Shown: positions 12,890 through 25,830, numbered from the stretch's first letter. The stretch: 64,000 nucleotides of DNA from Zerene cesonia (GCF_012273895.1 NC_052102.1:4300917-4364916), one strand, 5' to 3'. The notes: a model not told the origin generated them from the sequence alone. Numbers and translations are program-made.

Positions 12890-13155
12890 GGGTAGATCGG
12901 GGCGCGCGAGCCTTATTTCAGTCAGGTGCCAGGCGCCGAACGCGATACACCGTACATCGTATTCCACTCCAACCTATATACGCAGCCTTATACGAGCGCA
13001 CTGCCTTCGCCGGTTACGCATAGTTTAGTATTCGCGAATACTAAACCATGATTATTTCTTTTAAACTGAGATCCAAGAAAACTTAATAATAAATAAATCG
13101 TGTATTTTTACTGTGATTCAGTGACAACTTGCAGTGATTAACTTTGCCGCCCAAG
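12890..13155 (+). promoter_or_regulatory. sens: Candidate senseless promoter and 5' UTR exon
   Basis: A GC-richer block contains an arthropod initiator-like TCAGT at 12918-12922, and ends in a strong donor, CCCAAG|GTAAGC, after 13155. Splicing it to the acceptor before 17421 gives the context CCAAGGATGTC, a good start-codon context with A at -3. An in-frame TAA lies 15 bases before that ATG, which would fix the start. No TATA box is seen. The exon is inferred from signals alone; the intron of about 4.3 kb contains a gap and a mariner. Confidence 0.4.
13023..13046. repeat. Perfect 24-bp palindrome, no loop
   Basis: GTTTAGTATTCG is followed at once by its exact reverse complement. It lies inside the proposed senseless 5' exon. 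Confidence 0.9.
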
Positions 13156-16103
13156 GTAAGCCCTAATTCCGATTTCAAATTAATAAGCTGTAATGGCTTC
13201 TTAAAATAATCACTTATTAAGTTTTTTTTTATTTAATATAGCTCATTACTGATTTTGAACCCGAGAGTTTGCCGCCCATTATTTTATTTAACAATTTTTC
13301 GATATTGCCTATTATTTTAAATATTTCGTATTTAGGATTTTCAACATGTTTTATTTATATATCATATTGCACAGAATTGCCAACGATTGAAAAATTATTT
13401 TATTAAAAGGAATTGATCTTATAGATACCCTGTAGATAAACCTTGGAAGGTAAATATTTTAAATTTTATCGATTTATGATAAGTAAGTACTATCTATCCA
13501 CTTAAATATATTTTTTACTAGAACTTCATGCAGGCATTACTGCTATGAAAGAAAGAATGATGAAAGATCCTGGCATTTTTTATAATATTACAACAACATT
13601 ATAAAGCTCGCATATAAATATATTTTTAATGTAGCAAAGTAGGTATTATGGTAAAAATGTAAAGATTCTTTAGCCATTCCTAAAAAATTTATTGATAAAA
13701 AAAATCGATAATAAAAGTTACTCTACGATTGGGAATGTTGTTGAAGAAATTAGTTGCAATTTACAAAAAAGTGTGCGCTGATTTTATTATTTAAGTATAG
13801 ATCTACTATAGATAATATTTATACGATTTGTACGATAAATTTATTTTATTTTGAAAATGATGGGTACCTAAAAGTTTAATTAGGAATTATTCAAGATTAT
13901 ATCGGCCTGATAAATGATATATGATAAATTAATTAATGTTAGATTCTTCAAGTTAACACTTGGTTGTTCCCACTATAATATATCTATCTATGAAGAGAAA
14001 ATGAGTTGTAAGACACGACGGATATAATTGCCACTCACCACCTAATGAAAACTTGCTTTAATAGAACAAAAAATTGCGACATTCAACCCTCGCATTACGC
14101 TCCTTACTCAATTACCAGTAATAGCTTCAAGCAATTGCATTCAGCTGTTTGTATTGTAAACTCTGTGTTAGTTAGGAATTTATTACACATGTAGACGTGT
14201 CAATCGGACCCAAGTCTTAATTATGATAACATCTTTACTACAAACAAAGGTACCGTTAATACAGGTGGATTGGTCAGATACATATCACCCTATGTCGCTT
14301 AATTATTTCCCCAACGTTAATTACAAATTTGGCAATTCATTCCCAGAGATTGTAATCGTAATAAGTATTTTGATTTAGTCGGTCAGTTAAGTAATAACCT
14401 AATACCAACACACCTTCGCTTTAACATATTTGTGTTATTTGACATGGATTAGAAACACGATGGGTGAAGTCTAATGCTTTTTAGTCTAATGAAGATTGTT
14501 TCAGTCCGATATATCGTGAATTATTAATGCGCGTACGCAACGGGTGCCGCGCCGCACCGTCCACTTTCATTATTCTGATTCTTCATTTACTTGATTGAGC
14601 TTTTAATACGATTCGTTGTCGACAAACAGTTGAGCGGATTAATCAAGGCGAGAGCTGTCAACAAATAGTTAGATGGGCGCTAATGGTGATGGTCACGTAA
14701 TAACTTTGATGACAAAGGTGTATTCCTACATGACTACTGTGGGATCAGTATTTTCTGTTCGTTGCATTACATGTCGTGATTTCTCATTAATTGTATAAAG
14801 GTATTTGCTTCGTGTTGTGAGACTTAAAATTAAATCTTACAACNNNNNNNNNNNNNNNNNNNNNNNNNNNNNNNNNNNNNNNNNNNNNNNNNNNNNNNNN
14901 NNNNNNNNNNNNNNNNNNNNNNNNNNNNNNNNNNNNNNNNNNNNNNNNNNNNNNNNNNNNNNNNNNNNNNNNNNNNNNNNNNNNNNNNNNNNNNNNNNNN
15001 NNNNNNNNNNNNNNNNNNNNNNNNNNNNNNNNNNNNNNNNNNNNNNNNNNNNNNNNNNNNNNNNNNNNNNNNNNNNNNNNNNNNNNNNNNNNNNNNNNNN
15101 NNNNNNNNNNNNNNNNNNNNNNNNNNNNNNNNNNNNNNNNNNNNNNNNNNNNNNNNNNNNNNNNNNNNNNNNNNNNNNNNNNNNNNNNNNNNNNNNNNNN
15201 NNNNNNNNNNNNNNNNNNNNNNNNNNNNNNNNNNNNNNNNNNNNNNNNNNNNNNNNNNNNNNNNNNNNNNNNNNNNNNNNNNNNNNNNNNNNNNNNNNNN
15301 NNNNNNNNNNNNNNNNNNNNNNNNNNNNNNNNNNNNNNNNNNNNNNNNNNNNNNNNNNNNNNNNNNNNNNNNNNNNNNNNNNNNNNNNNNNNNNNNNNNN
15401 NNNNNNNNNNNNNNNNNNNNNNNNNNNNNNNNNNNNNNNNNNNNNNNNNNNNNNNNNNNNNNNNNNNNNNNNNNNNNNNNNNNNNNNNNNNNNNNNNNNN
15501 NNNNNNNNNNNNNNNNNNNNNNNNNNNNNNNNNNNNNNNNNNNNNNNNNNNNNNNNNNNNNNNNNNNNNNNNNNNNNNNNNNNNNNNNNNNNNNNNNNNN
15601 NNNNNNNNNNNNNNNNNNNNNNNNNNNNNNNNNNNNNNNNNNNNNNNNNNNNNNNNNNNNNNNNNNNNNNNNNNNNNNNNNNNNNNNNNNNNNNNNNNNN
15701 NNNNNNNNNNNNNNNNNNNNNNNNNNNNNNNNNNNNNNNNNNNNNNNNNNNNNNNNNNNNNNNNNNNNNNNNNNNNNNNNNNNNNNNNNNNNNNNNNNNN
15801 NNNNNNNNNNNNNNNNNNNNNNNNNNNNNNNNNNNNNNNNNNNTATTTTTAGCTGTCGGTCACACAATACATGAATGCACACTTTATTTAAATCTGTTTG
15901 TTCACTTATTATTAAATACGTCATAACTAAAACGAAATCGTAGCAAATATATGATATTTATTATACATATTTAATATTTTCTATCCATGTAATACCATAA
16001 AAGTGTAACAGGTTTGTAGAGTAACATTAAGGTAGAATGTTTTATTAATTAAATGCACAATTATCTACGAGTTAAATGAGAAAATATGTATTTTGTAAAA
16101 ATA
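13156..16103 (+). other. Proposed senseless 5' intron (left part)
   Basis: AT-rich, no coding signature. A GC-richer, non-repetitive patch lies near 14520-14700 and may be regulatory. The stretch includes the assembly gap at 14844-15843. Confidence 0.35.
14844..15843. other. Assembly gap, 1000 N
   Basis: Exactly 1000 N. Unlike the other gaps in the window its two flanks are different sequences, so real sequence is probably missing here. Confidence 0.95.
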
Positions 16104-17297
16104 CCTCGGGGCAAATGTATTTTCGCATTGTTCATGCAAGGGCTTTATCTTATATTATATATTTTTTATCTTTTAAGGTATAATTTTTTATTTATTTATT
16201 ATTTGTATGTACCGTGATCGATGACTTGTTGTCATCTTGTGGGTAGTGCTATGATTCCATCCAATTTCTGTAGAAAATTTGACGTTTTATATTAAAAAAT
16301 TCTAAAAGATTTTATCTTTTAAGGTTAGCCTTAGGCCTCTTAAAGTTCTGTAATGACAGAAACAGGATCTGATGGAGCAAGTTCAGAGCTATATGAAGAA
16401 TGCATCAACACATCTCAACTAAGCTCTCTCAAATTTTGCTGCATGGCTACAGAAGAGTGCGTTCTGGTGGAACACCACGCTTCATGGTGGAACACCACGC
16501 CCTTCCTTTTCACTAGCTCCAGCCGATTTTTCACAATAGCTTTTTTGACTATATGAGTTGCTGACGATATCAGAACTCAGAATACATATCTTAACCGGTA
16601 GCAAAACCTCATAATGGCCGATTCCTTTTCCAATCGCACCATACACATACATATTCACTTAAGGGCTTGTCCATGCTTCGACCATGATCTTTGTCGCATA
16701 TTCTCACCATAAGTGACCCCTTTTTCAGCACCCGTAATCCACTGTTTAAGAAATGGTCGGAAACTGTTACGTTTCAACAAGAATCGCAAATAGAAATACG
16801 TTGCATTGTTTCTCTTAGTGAGATCGTGTGGTACCCAAATGCATTTTTTTATACATACCTTTCGTAAATGACGTAAAACAGATTTATGATCAACATCCAG
16901 TTCTTCGGCAATGCCATAGCTACTAATATGTCGATCTTGCTCCACTTTCTCAAAGATGGCACTGAATTTATCTATGACAAGGCGTCCAGAGCTACGTGAA
17001 ATGCTTTAACCACATTAATTGTGCTATTCTTATTGATATCGCATTAAGTCCGTAAATCGAACAAATTTTATTCGCGGCTTTAAAATGTACCGAATCTCTT
17101 CGCAACATACGTTAATTTTACTTGCTTTAAAAACAATTGAAAAATGGCGGGATTCAATGCTATTATTTTTTAATTATTGCATCTTCAGAATGTCACATTT
17201 AATGGTAGCGAAACCAGCCAGTTAGTTACATTTAGTAAAGCCAAAGAGTTTTGATTACTAATATAACCCAAAATACGAAAATACATTTGCCCCGACC
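16104..17297 (-). mobile_element. mariner-like transposon with TIRs and TA duplication
   Basis: The terminal inverted repeats share a perfect core, CGGGGCAAATGTATTTTCG, at both ends, and each end is flanked by TA (16102-16103 and 17298-17299), the mariner target site. On the minus strand a degenerate transposase is readable: a helix-turn-helix-like segment (SSYGIAEELDVDHKSVLRHL), then WVPHDLTKRN and an ITGAEKGVTY relative of the catalytic ITGDEKW. The frame is broken and the catalytic region decayed, so it is inactive. A duplication of ggtggaacaccacgc lies near 16465-16500. It ends 124 bases before the senseless coding exon. Confidence 0.85.
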
Positions 17298-17421
17298 TAT
17301 TATTAATCTTCTCTTAATGCTCGAAATGCAGCCGCATTTAGTATTTTGTTCAATTAGGGAATCTGCGAATTAATTACCTAGAATTAAAAAAAACACGTAT
17401 TCAGAATATTATTTTTACAGG

Positions 17422-20400
17422 ATGTCACGCCACGTCCTTCTGTCTCGACTGGCAGAGCAGTTTCAAGCTTCTTCGCCGCCGGCCCAGCGTTTCCCATCTC
17501 CAGAGCGAAGTGTATCGCCTCACTCACCCACATCTACGAAGTCACCTCCACACTCTCCAGATTCCCTTTCGCATAATCGCTTAGACATGTTGCAACTTGG
17601 CGACATTGAAATTGCAGGGAGAGCACTCAAGCAGTATGCTAGAGCTACAGGTAAAACCGCTTTTCATTATTATAATATTCTAAAAAAATCAATAAACCGT
17701 TGAGTTTAAAAATATATTTCCTTTCTTATTGATATAACTTTATTTCGAGTTATGTTCACACAGAGCTTGGTGCCTTGATGTACTGCAGCGGGCTGGGTGC
17801 GCTTTATGGCGGCGCAGGAGTATGGCCCCTATTGCTGCCACGAGCTTCACCGAATTTCGTCCCACCTCTTGACCATATGAGACATACCCCACCGCGAGAA
17901 GGTAATTTGAAAACATGAATCTTTAGAAAAGCCTTTATATAATTATTGATTTTGACATGTTCATTATAAACTAAAGATGTAAAGCGTTATATCGAAATAT
18001 TTACGTTAAAGTGGGTGACCTCGCTTGTAGCCAGTAAAAACCTGATATCTTAAATGTAGTCATTCTGTGTTTCATGAGTTTTACTTGAAAAAAATTCTGA
18101 CGAATTGCGAAATGTTGACGACATTATATTCTATCAAAACTTCACCTCGGCCTCCTTAAAGACTTCTCATGTTTCCCTCATTAGAATAGTTATCAGTGCT
18201 GTACAACGATTAATAACTCGCAGCGCTGATACGACGTCGTTTACATGTCGTTTACCTCCTTAAGCGAAGCAAAGTTACATGTTTCCAATTCGCCAAGGAA
18301 AATCGTGTACCTATTTAGGTACAAGCGCCGCATATCGTACACAAATTCTTTAAGTAGGTATTCAAAATACACGATACCCATACTCGTGTTGGTTACGTGT
18401 GTACGAAATAGATAAGTAATGAGGAGGACCTAGATTCAAATGCATTTGATTTCGTTTTGACTTGTTTAATTTATAAAAAAAATATATATCTTTATTCTTT
18501 TAAATTAAATATTTATCTTCACATTAATGATTAAATGAAACGGAGCATTTTTAATTGTACTGTGCTATGTATCTAAAATTTTATTGTACAAGTAGACATG
18601 ACGCAATCAACAAATACCAGCGCCAGCGCACCTGTACAGATTTCATGAACATTCATAGAATTATAAACGTCCGATATGACCTGACTGACTTTCAAATTAT
18701 CGCACAAATACTGTGAAGGGTAACAATACATTTGTTTCAGATGACGAAGAAGAGTTGCCTTTAAATTTATCGACAAAAAATCGTCAAATTTGGTCGCCTG
18801 GTAGTGCTTGCGAGCGAGAGCAAGACAGAGACACAGACTCTTCTACGGGACGCTGGGACGCGCAAGACGACGGCGACGCACCGCTGGAACTGGTCAAGAG
18901 GTGCCGGAGCAGTCCCGATGACGACCACATTTCCAGCTCGGAGCTTCGACGCTGCCCCTCGGCGCCAGCCTATCAAACATTTCCGCCTCCCGCAGCAGAT
19001 ATTAACTTTTCATTATTACTCAAAAATGAAAACAAGACTGAAAAATCATTTCAGGTAGGTTTTTAAAAGGCTACATACAATATAATTAAAAATCATAGAA
19101 AAACTTAAAGGGAACGGTCAATGAATTGCGACATCCTTTAACGAGATCGGGATAACTGTACAATTTCCGCTCAAAATGCTTTTAAATAGCAAACCAGTAT
19201 CGGTTTTTTTACAAATCAAATAGCAAAAGTTGCCCCTGGCTTAATAAGTACTCTTGTATCGAAACAAGTCGCACGTCGTATGCTATTTGAGGCTACGCAC
19301 AGGCTTTGAGCATCTTCTTGCATTTTAATACTTTCGTTTCATCGTATAGCATTTTTAGCTACGTCTATTTAAAGAAAATATATTATTAAGTTATTTTGAT
19401 AAAACGATTACCTACTTTCTACGAAACAGTATGTTAATTTGAGTTTTTTGGTACCATACAGTATGTTAATTTGAGTTTTTTGGTATCATAAATACAGCGA
19501 CGCGAAACAATATCGATAGACACATTAATTTTTATACAGAAAAATTTCACATTATTTAAACATCCATCTAACTCCATTTGTTTGCACTTCCGATCTTTGT
19601 GGTTTACCCGTATAGAGTATCGTATAAGAATCGCAGTTTTTACTACTAGCTCTAATAATAAAAATTATTAAATTACTATTTTGTACTTTTGAAATTTCTG
19701 TATATCTTTTTATTTGCCGTCAATAAATAAAACAAATTTAATATCACTTATTTAAAATTTTATAAACTTTTTACGAAAACCTCAGTCCACGTTAAAACCG
19801 ATAACCATATGTGGATGGACTCACCCTCGCCAGCACCTGTGTTGTTTATAAGAAAATGCATTGATATAAAAAAATGATCAAAAAACTATGAGTTTTTGTA
19901 GGCGCGAGGTGAGGCAGCTGCCTCGCCAACTGTCACAGGTCGCTCCTCGGATTTGTGTTCGGTTATCATTTGCCGCATACTTAACGGGCTAGCCACCCGA
20001 CTAATAGCAGCATACCTATTTTTTTTTTTTCACAATTTTTAAGGATTTCCTCAAAATGTTTTACGATTAAAAATGGGATCTGCAACATGAAGGGGTTCAT
20101 TTAATTCAGTTCGCAACAAAATTTTCAATGCAAAGATTGTATAAAATTAACCTTTAATATATTTTGTATTGTGTTTTTTACATAATTAGCAAAAAATTAC
20201 ACATAATTATTATACTTCGAACGATTTCTTAATCGATCTTAAAAATTCAAAATGCAATCATTGAGTTATATATGGAATAAAGAGAACGATGTTTCAAATC
20301 TAAAAATAACATACCTTAACGAAAATCAGATTTCTTATGTATGACTTTCATTTCAAAATTCCATCTTGCTGAGTGAAATCTAACTGAGTAACCTTCTTAG

Positions 20401-23400
20401 TACCTACATGTTATTATATTAACCCATTTGAATAAAGAAATTCTATTGAACAATTGTATGTAGGTATACATACTCAGATCTACTATTTATTGAGTCATGA
20501 CGCGTAGCCCGTTGGTGATTTTCTATTCAATTCTAACAACAACTGATCAAATAAATCTAAAATTTGAATCTTTTGTAACAATGACTTGGAAAAAACGACT
20601 AAGGAATTTATTTGTCAAGTATGCAAATGAAGTTTCGGTTTTCAATAAATTATATCCGCTAGCTGAGAGGTAACTGTTTTACAGTTTCAATCGATACTTC
20701 GTAATTGTGAGTGTAAAAAAAACATGATTTAGTAAAACCCAGTAATGATACATTGAAAAATGTTAATTACTGCCTTGGAAAGTTTAACAGGAGTTGAAAA
20801 ATCAAAGAACAGAGCGAAGAAAGGGGTTTCAACTTTCAACTGCCCTGTAATTATTATATTATTAGCTAGCGTCGATCTATTTGTCGACGTTTTATTTTAT
20901 TTTTACATTGAATCAACGTCACCACAATGCAAATGGTTTGAAGTTTTTCATATTTTAATAGTGATGAAACAATTTTAGAATGATACTTACTATATGAATT
21001 TTTTTACCACATTAGTAAAAGATTTATAACTTATATTAGGAATAAATAAACTTTATTAGCTAAAGATATAAAACATGTTCATTCAATTAAATCCTGAAAA
21101 CTAGAGCAAAAATGTCTAAATATATTAACTATTGATCTATTTTTGTTCAGTGCAAACAATGTGGAAAATGCTTCAAACGCAGCAGTACCCTGTCTACTCA
21201 TCTTCTTATTCACTCCGACACCAGGCCTTATCCCTGCCAATACTGCGGGAAGCGATTCCATCAAAAATCGGATATGAAGAAACACACCTATATACATACA
21301 GGTAATTTAAATGTAATTAAAATACAACATACTTATTAAGTCCTATTATTACGTATTAACTTCGATATTACGCACATAAAAAACATTCTAACTTGTAACA
21401 GTGACAAAATTGTAATATACACTTTGAAACTTTACTCGCTTGATTGAAGATAATATTCAAAATTACAGCACTACAAGAAATAAAGTTACGTAAAACGGTT
21501 GCTATAATTTGAGTTTACCAACGATTTTAGTAAGTGTAATAGTTTAGCTAAGGGTGGCTAAGGGCTGTTCTCCTGTAAACTTCTGATTTCAACGCCAGCT
21601 CATTAATGAAAAACTCGGTCAAGTGTGAGTCGGAAACTCACTACATTAAGGGTTTTGTAGAAATAAGCTATAAAGTAACTGCAAAACCAGCCTGCCAAAC
21701 GTTGCTTAACGTCAATTGCAAACCTTTTAACTACCATGGTTCCTGAGATACAGTTTGGTGACAGACGGACGGACGGGCGAACAGACAAACAGGCAGACAG
21801 ATGAACAATGAAGTTGTAGAAATAGAGTCGCGGTTCATATATTTTTTTGTTCACTTCCTTTATTTTCTTTTATAATAGACGTTGGTAATTAATCACAACA
21901 ATTTATTATTATCACATATTCTTTACTGAAAGATCAGATTTTTTATTATTTTCCATTACTTTACATTTTGAGGCGATTTATTAATGTTTTATAGATCAAG
22001 ACAATATCAATAACAATAAAAGTACGAAATCGATGAATGTTATTGATAACAAGGCAGCGCATTTACCTTGCATGACGGCAAATCGCTGCCAGTATACGAC
22101 GCGTTAATGAATTTCCAATGAGCAAAAAATAGGCGACGCTCGTCACTGCAACCCATCCCAGCATTTTTCAATGAGGTCGCAATTAAATCTTAATACGTTC
22201 TGTTTTCCGGTGTAGTTTATCAGTTTTTGATGTATTTAAAGTAGTTACTGTATATTTTTATAGACCTGGTATAATTTTTGTTATTTGTCACAGTTTATTT
22301 TACGTAATTTACGTAAATCTTGCGTATATAACGTTAAATAAACTATATACTTCAGGTGGCGGGCGAATGTTCTCATCCCTTTTTCTAACTCATACCCTGG
22401 CTATTAGAGGCCGGATTTTTCTAATATGGTTAACAATAAAACGAAATAGTAAATTGTTAAAAAGTTATTTCAATATAAAATAAACAACAATAAGATGTAT
22501 TTCTAATAAACAAATTTTTTAACAGTTAAATTTATTAGAGGTGGGTCTGGTGGTAGGAATATTTCATTAGCCCCGACAACTTGAGAAACTACTGCTGTAG
22601 TGTTATTTTCGATAATATAAATGCAAAAATGAATTATGTATGCATTTATAAACTACCAATGGATATAGGGAATTGCATACAATATGTTATATTTGTTTTA
22701 TTTATTTATTATTTATGGATCTAATTAAAACAGCATCGCAGATATACTTGTAGTGAACCATTCAAAATAACATATTTTTATTTAAACACTTGAAGAAAGA
22801 CCTCAACGAGGTGAATTAACTATGCAAAAAGCAATGTGGACATATTTGTCTCTGCTGAGACATCTCGTCACGTCTGCACATAGTTCCGAATGATTTACAG
22901 TAACCTTACAAGGTACTGGTCCACCCGATAAATACCTCATGATCAATATTCCAAAATGTGGCCTGGCCTGCAATTAGCCGCTCAGCCTTCGCAGACCTTC
23001 ACGTGCGATCACACTACAAACAAAGAGACGATTTAAATCCTGTTCTATCTATAAAACAACATTTTAGTTTTTTGCTTAAACGCATTCGAGTTTTCAATAA
23101 GATACCAAATTCATTTTTATGTACTTATACGTTGTTATGTATCGATAAATACCCACTTGTAGATGTGGGTACAAGTTTCGCTATGGGTAAAATAATTTGA
23201 GGGGTTTATAAAATTAAGGTTTAAGACAAGAAAAAAATATAGCTGCGGATTATGTGTCGCTAAACAACTAAGCGAATATAATCATTTCTGATTCAAAAAA
23301 ACATCGCCAAAATTATACCTGAGATACAATGCTTATTCTTTTCTGATACTAAAATTACTTAATTAAAACTTTATCTTTTGTTACAGGTGAAAAGCCCCAT

Positions 23401-23649
23401 AAATGCGTCGTATGTTCAAAAGCGTTCAGCCAAAGCTCGAATCTTATCACGCATATGCGCAAACATACGGGGTACAAACCTTTCTCGTGTGGTCTATGCG
23501 ACAAAGCGTTTCAGCGAAAGGTGGACCTTCGACGACACCGAGATTCGCAGCATTCAGATGTAATAGAGAATCCCACTACAAACTTGACAGCCCGTTACCG
23601 ATACTATGGGGAAGAAACCACATCCCTAGCACCACTAGTTTCTAACTAA
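17422..23649 (+). CDS. sens: Senseless / Gfi-1 zinc-finger transcription factor
   Basis: This is a nuclear DNA-binding repressor (activator with proneural factors) that in flies specifies sensory organ precursors. Exons: 17422-17650, 17764-17901, 18741-19054, 21151-21301, 23387-23649. All phases agree and sum to 365 codons (364 aa). Four C2H2 fingers lie at residues 228-248, 256-276, 284-304 and 312-333. Their linkers and bodies (CQYCGKRFHQKSDMKKH, CVVCSKAFSQSSNLITH) are those of the Gfi-1/Sens family, which is unmistakable. The N-terminal half is Ser/Pro-rich and poorly conserved. Residues 129-133, PLNLS, match the CtBP-binding motif. The start ATG follows directly on a splice acceptor, so a 5' non-coding exon is expected; an upstream coding exon is not excluded. 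Finger 1 has Cys at residue 234, where Ser is usual. Confidence 0.93.
19427..19490. repeat. 32-bp tandem duplication
   Basis: Two copies of a 32-base unit starting cagtatgttaatttgag, differing at one base, lie in the third coding intron of senseless. The duplication looks recent. Confidence 0.9.
19914..19920. promoter_or_regulatory. E-box GCAGCTG in senseless intron
   Basis: A proneural-type E-box in a short GC-rich island (about 19900-19955) inside the third coding intron. A possible intronic enhancer; the function is inferred. Confidence 0.3.
21600..21860 (-). repeat. Dispersed lepidopteran repeat
   Basis: It contains the widespread 'ctcggtcaagtgtgagtcgg' end and the 'gacagacggacggacgggcg' tract. 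It lies in the last coding intron of senseless and is non-coding. Confidence 0.5.
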
Positions 23650-23754
23650 AATATAATTTTCAAAACCTGAGTTATTCCAATCATAACTATTAGATATTTA
23701 TTTTTTATTTGACACATTTAAAACGTAAAATGATTGTCCCGGTGAGCAATAAAT

Positions 23755-23765
23755 ATAACCAAAGA
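23755..23765 (+). promoter_or_regulatory. miR-9a target site, 11-nt match
   Basis: ATAACCAAAGA is the exact complement of the first 11 nucleotides of the conserved miR-9 family. It lies 106 bases after the senseless stop codon. In Drosophila, miR-9a is a known repressor of sens through its 3' UTR, so this fits a conserved circuit. Confidence 0.6.
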
Positions 23766-24490
23766 TCATTTTAATTGTTGTTGCCATCTTTGCATTTATT
23801 GATTTAGTAGGGGTACTTAAACAGCGAAATATAATAAGCTGCTTATAGAAAGCATGTATCAAAATATTTAATAAGGATAACCAACGAGTAGGATTGACTG
23901 TTTTTTTCTGAATAAGTGCCTTAAAATGCCTTTTATAATGTAATTTACCTATCCATAAAAATCGTACAGACAACGTGATCATCGCTATATTTTTCAGCTA
24001 TCCGTCCATTGGAAGTGATCTATTTATACATATGTATAACTTCTATTTAGTTAATATTAAGTAAAGTATGGGAATTATAATTTAAATGCATTCTAGCGAT
24101 TAATTGCTAGTCATATCTAACGGATTTTTGTTTTTAATATTGTTTTTGTCGGTACATACCTACCTATGGTTGTAATTTAATATATGCTTAACTGCCTCTT
24201 CATTTAAAAAAAATCTGGAAAAACGAGATGGAAAGTATCTTATTAATAATCATTCTATGAATTAGACTGTGTTTATATATTCTTAATTCGGTGTGAGTTA
24301 GTGCAAATATTTATTTTCGGCAAGTGAAATTTAAAAATTGTTTGCACAGCAGATTGTATGTGTACGAAATGTATGATTAGTCTTAAGTAAATGGTGTTTG
24401 TATGTATATTAATTAATTATTATTAGATGTGTAGATATATCTATTTTACGCATCGAATGTCAAATGAGTGAATTTAAGTCTATTGAAAAA

Positions 24491-24497
24491 ACCAAAG
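24491..24497 (+). promoter_or_regulatory. miR-9a seed match
   Basis: ACCAAAG is a 7-mer complement of miR-9 seed positions 2-8, in the presumed senseless 3' UTR. It is weaker than the site at 23755. Confidence 0.35.
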
Positions 24498-25445
24498 TAA
24501 AGTGTCTTGTAGTCGAGTGTAAAACGCTTTATTTATAAAATTTAGTTAATTTTACACTAAGTTCTCTATTAGATCTATTAATTAAGGTTAAATAATTTAC
24601 CATTTTATTTATTTTGCTGTGCATTTGATTTAATAATAAGTTTAAACGAAGGATTTGCTTAACTATTACCTAAACAATATCGCGTCCGCGTTACCAATCA
24701 AACATTGTATTTAAACATTAAGAAATTACATTTGGCATTGTTATAAACTGCAACCATAAAATTTTATACCATATTGAGACATAATATAAGAACGCTAACA
24801 TACGTTACCATTTTAAATTAGTACCATTGTACCTAAGTACGTCTACTCGTTCTACCATTAAAAAACCTACATTAATGATTCATTTTAAAGTCTTACCTAA
24901 AGATTGTGAATGAAAACCATCAATTATTTTCATATTTTAAATTAGTAGATATATAATTTGGGTGTTTTTACCAATTTAGTACCTATGCACCAGCTTTTCA
25001 CTAGCGACTTCCTTCCTATATATTTCAAATTGTGCGGTAAAAGTCAACTCCTATATAAATAAATATTCATGTGCGATACCACATCCTTAAAAGTTGTTAT
25101 AAGCCGTGTTCAAATCTCAGATATTCCATTCCCATGCAAAATTTATTTGAAATCGATTTAATGTTTTAGCCGTGAAATAGACAAACATATTGTACTATTT
25201 AAATATGTAATATTAAAATGTGAATCGTAGTTATATATTGTACTTTAACTTACGATATAAGTTTGGAATTATAATTTTAATTTAATCTTGTATCTTAAAT
25301 AATTAATCTGTGTTGCAATTAATTTCAATCCAATATTTATTTGTTGTTATACGTACGGGACCGTATTTAATTTGTGTTCCGTGCGAAACGGATATACAAG
25401 TAGTTGGTAACATAATATGTAGATACTGAAATAAACGGCTAGAAC

Positions 25446-25452
25446 ACCAAAG
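25446..25452 (+). promoter_or_regulatory. miR-9a seed match near poly(A) signal
   Basis: ACCAAAG lies 10 bases after the AATAAA at 25430. It would only be in the mRNA if the distal signal at 25810 is used, so poly(A) choice could control it. Confidence 0.25.
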
Positions 25453-25830
25453 CAGTAATAATATAAAATATCTTTATTAAAATAACTACATAATTTTACT
25501 AGCTACATCTTCGTCATAACAAAAATTAAGTTCTAAAACTTTGTTGATTTTTCGAACATATAATCATATATAATCATAGTAAGCGGTACAAATGACATGC
25601 TTATGCTTGTGAAAATAAGTTTGAACATAAATCCTTAAGAGTTTAAATTTTGGATTTGTACAATTTAATATACAGATAACTAAACTTCGTTATTAGACCA
25701 ATTACAAACAGCTCCCAATAAATAAGAATTTTATGTTGTAGGTACTTTACCAATTTATAAAATATAGTTTGTGTAGATTTTAAGTTCGTATTAAGATAGG
25801 GCCAGTTTTAATAAAGTTATTTATAAAAAC

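Larger units (their letters stand above)
23650..25830 (+). other. Probable senseless 3' UTR
   Basis: No frame or repeat is present. Candidate poly(A) signals AATAAA are at 25430-25435 and 25810-25815. Three matches to the miR-9 seed complement lie in this stretch, which supports it being transcribed UTR. The real 3' end cannot be fixed. Confidence 0.5.

Noticed and set aside
14805..15926. Long open frames across the N run
   Set aside because: They consist almost wholly of undetermined residues; the same holds for the frames across 28451-30807.
18767..19058. Alternative frames over senseless exon 3
   Set aside because: Only the frame used in the model joins in phase on both sides and leads into the zinc fingers.
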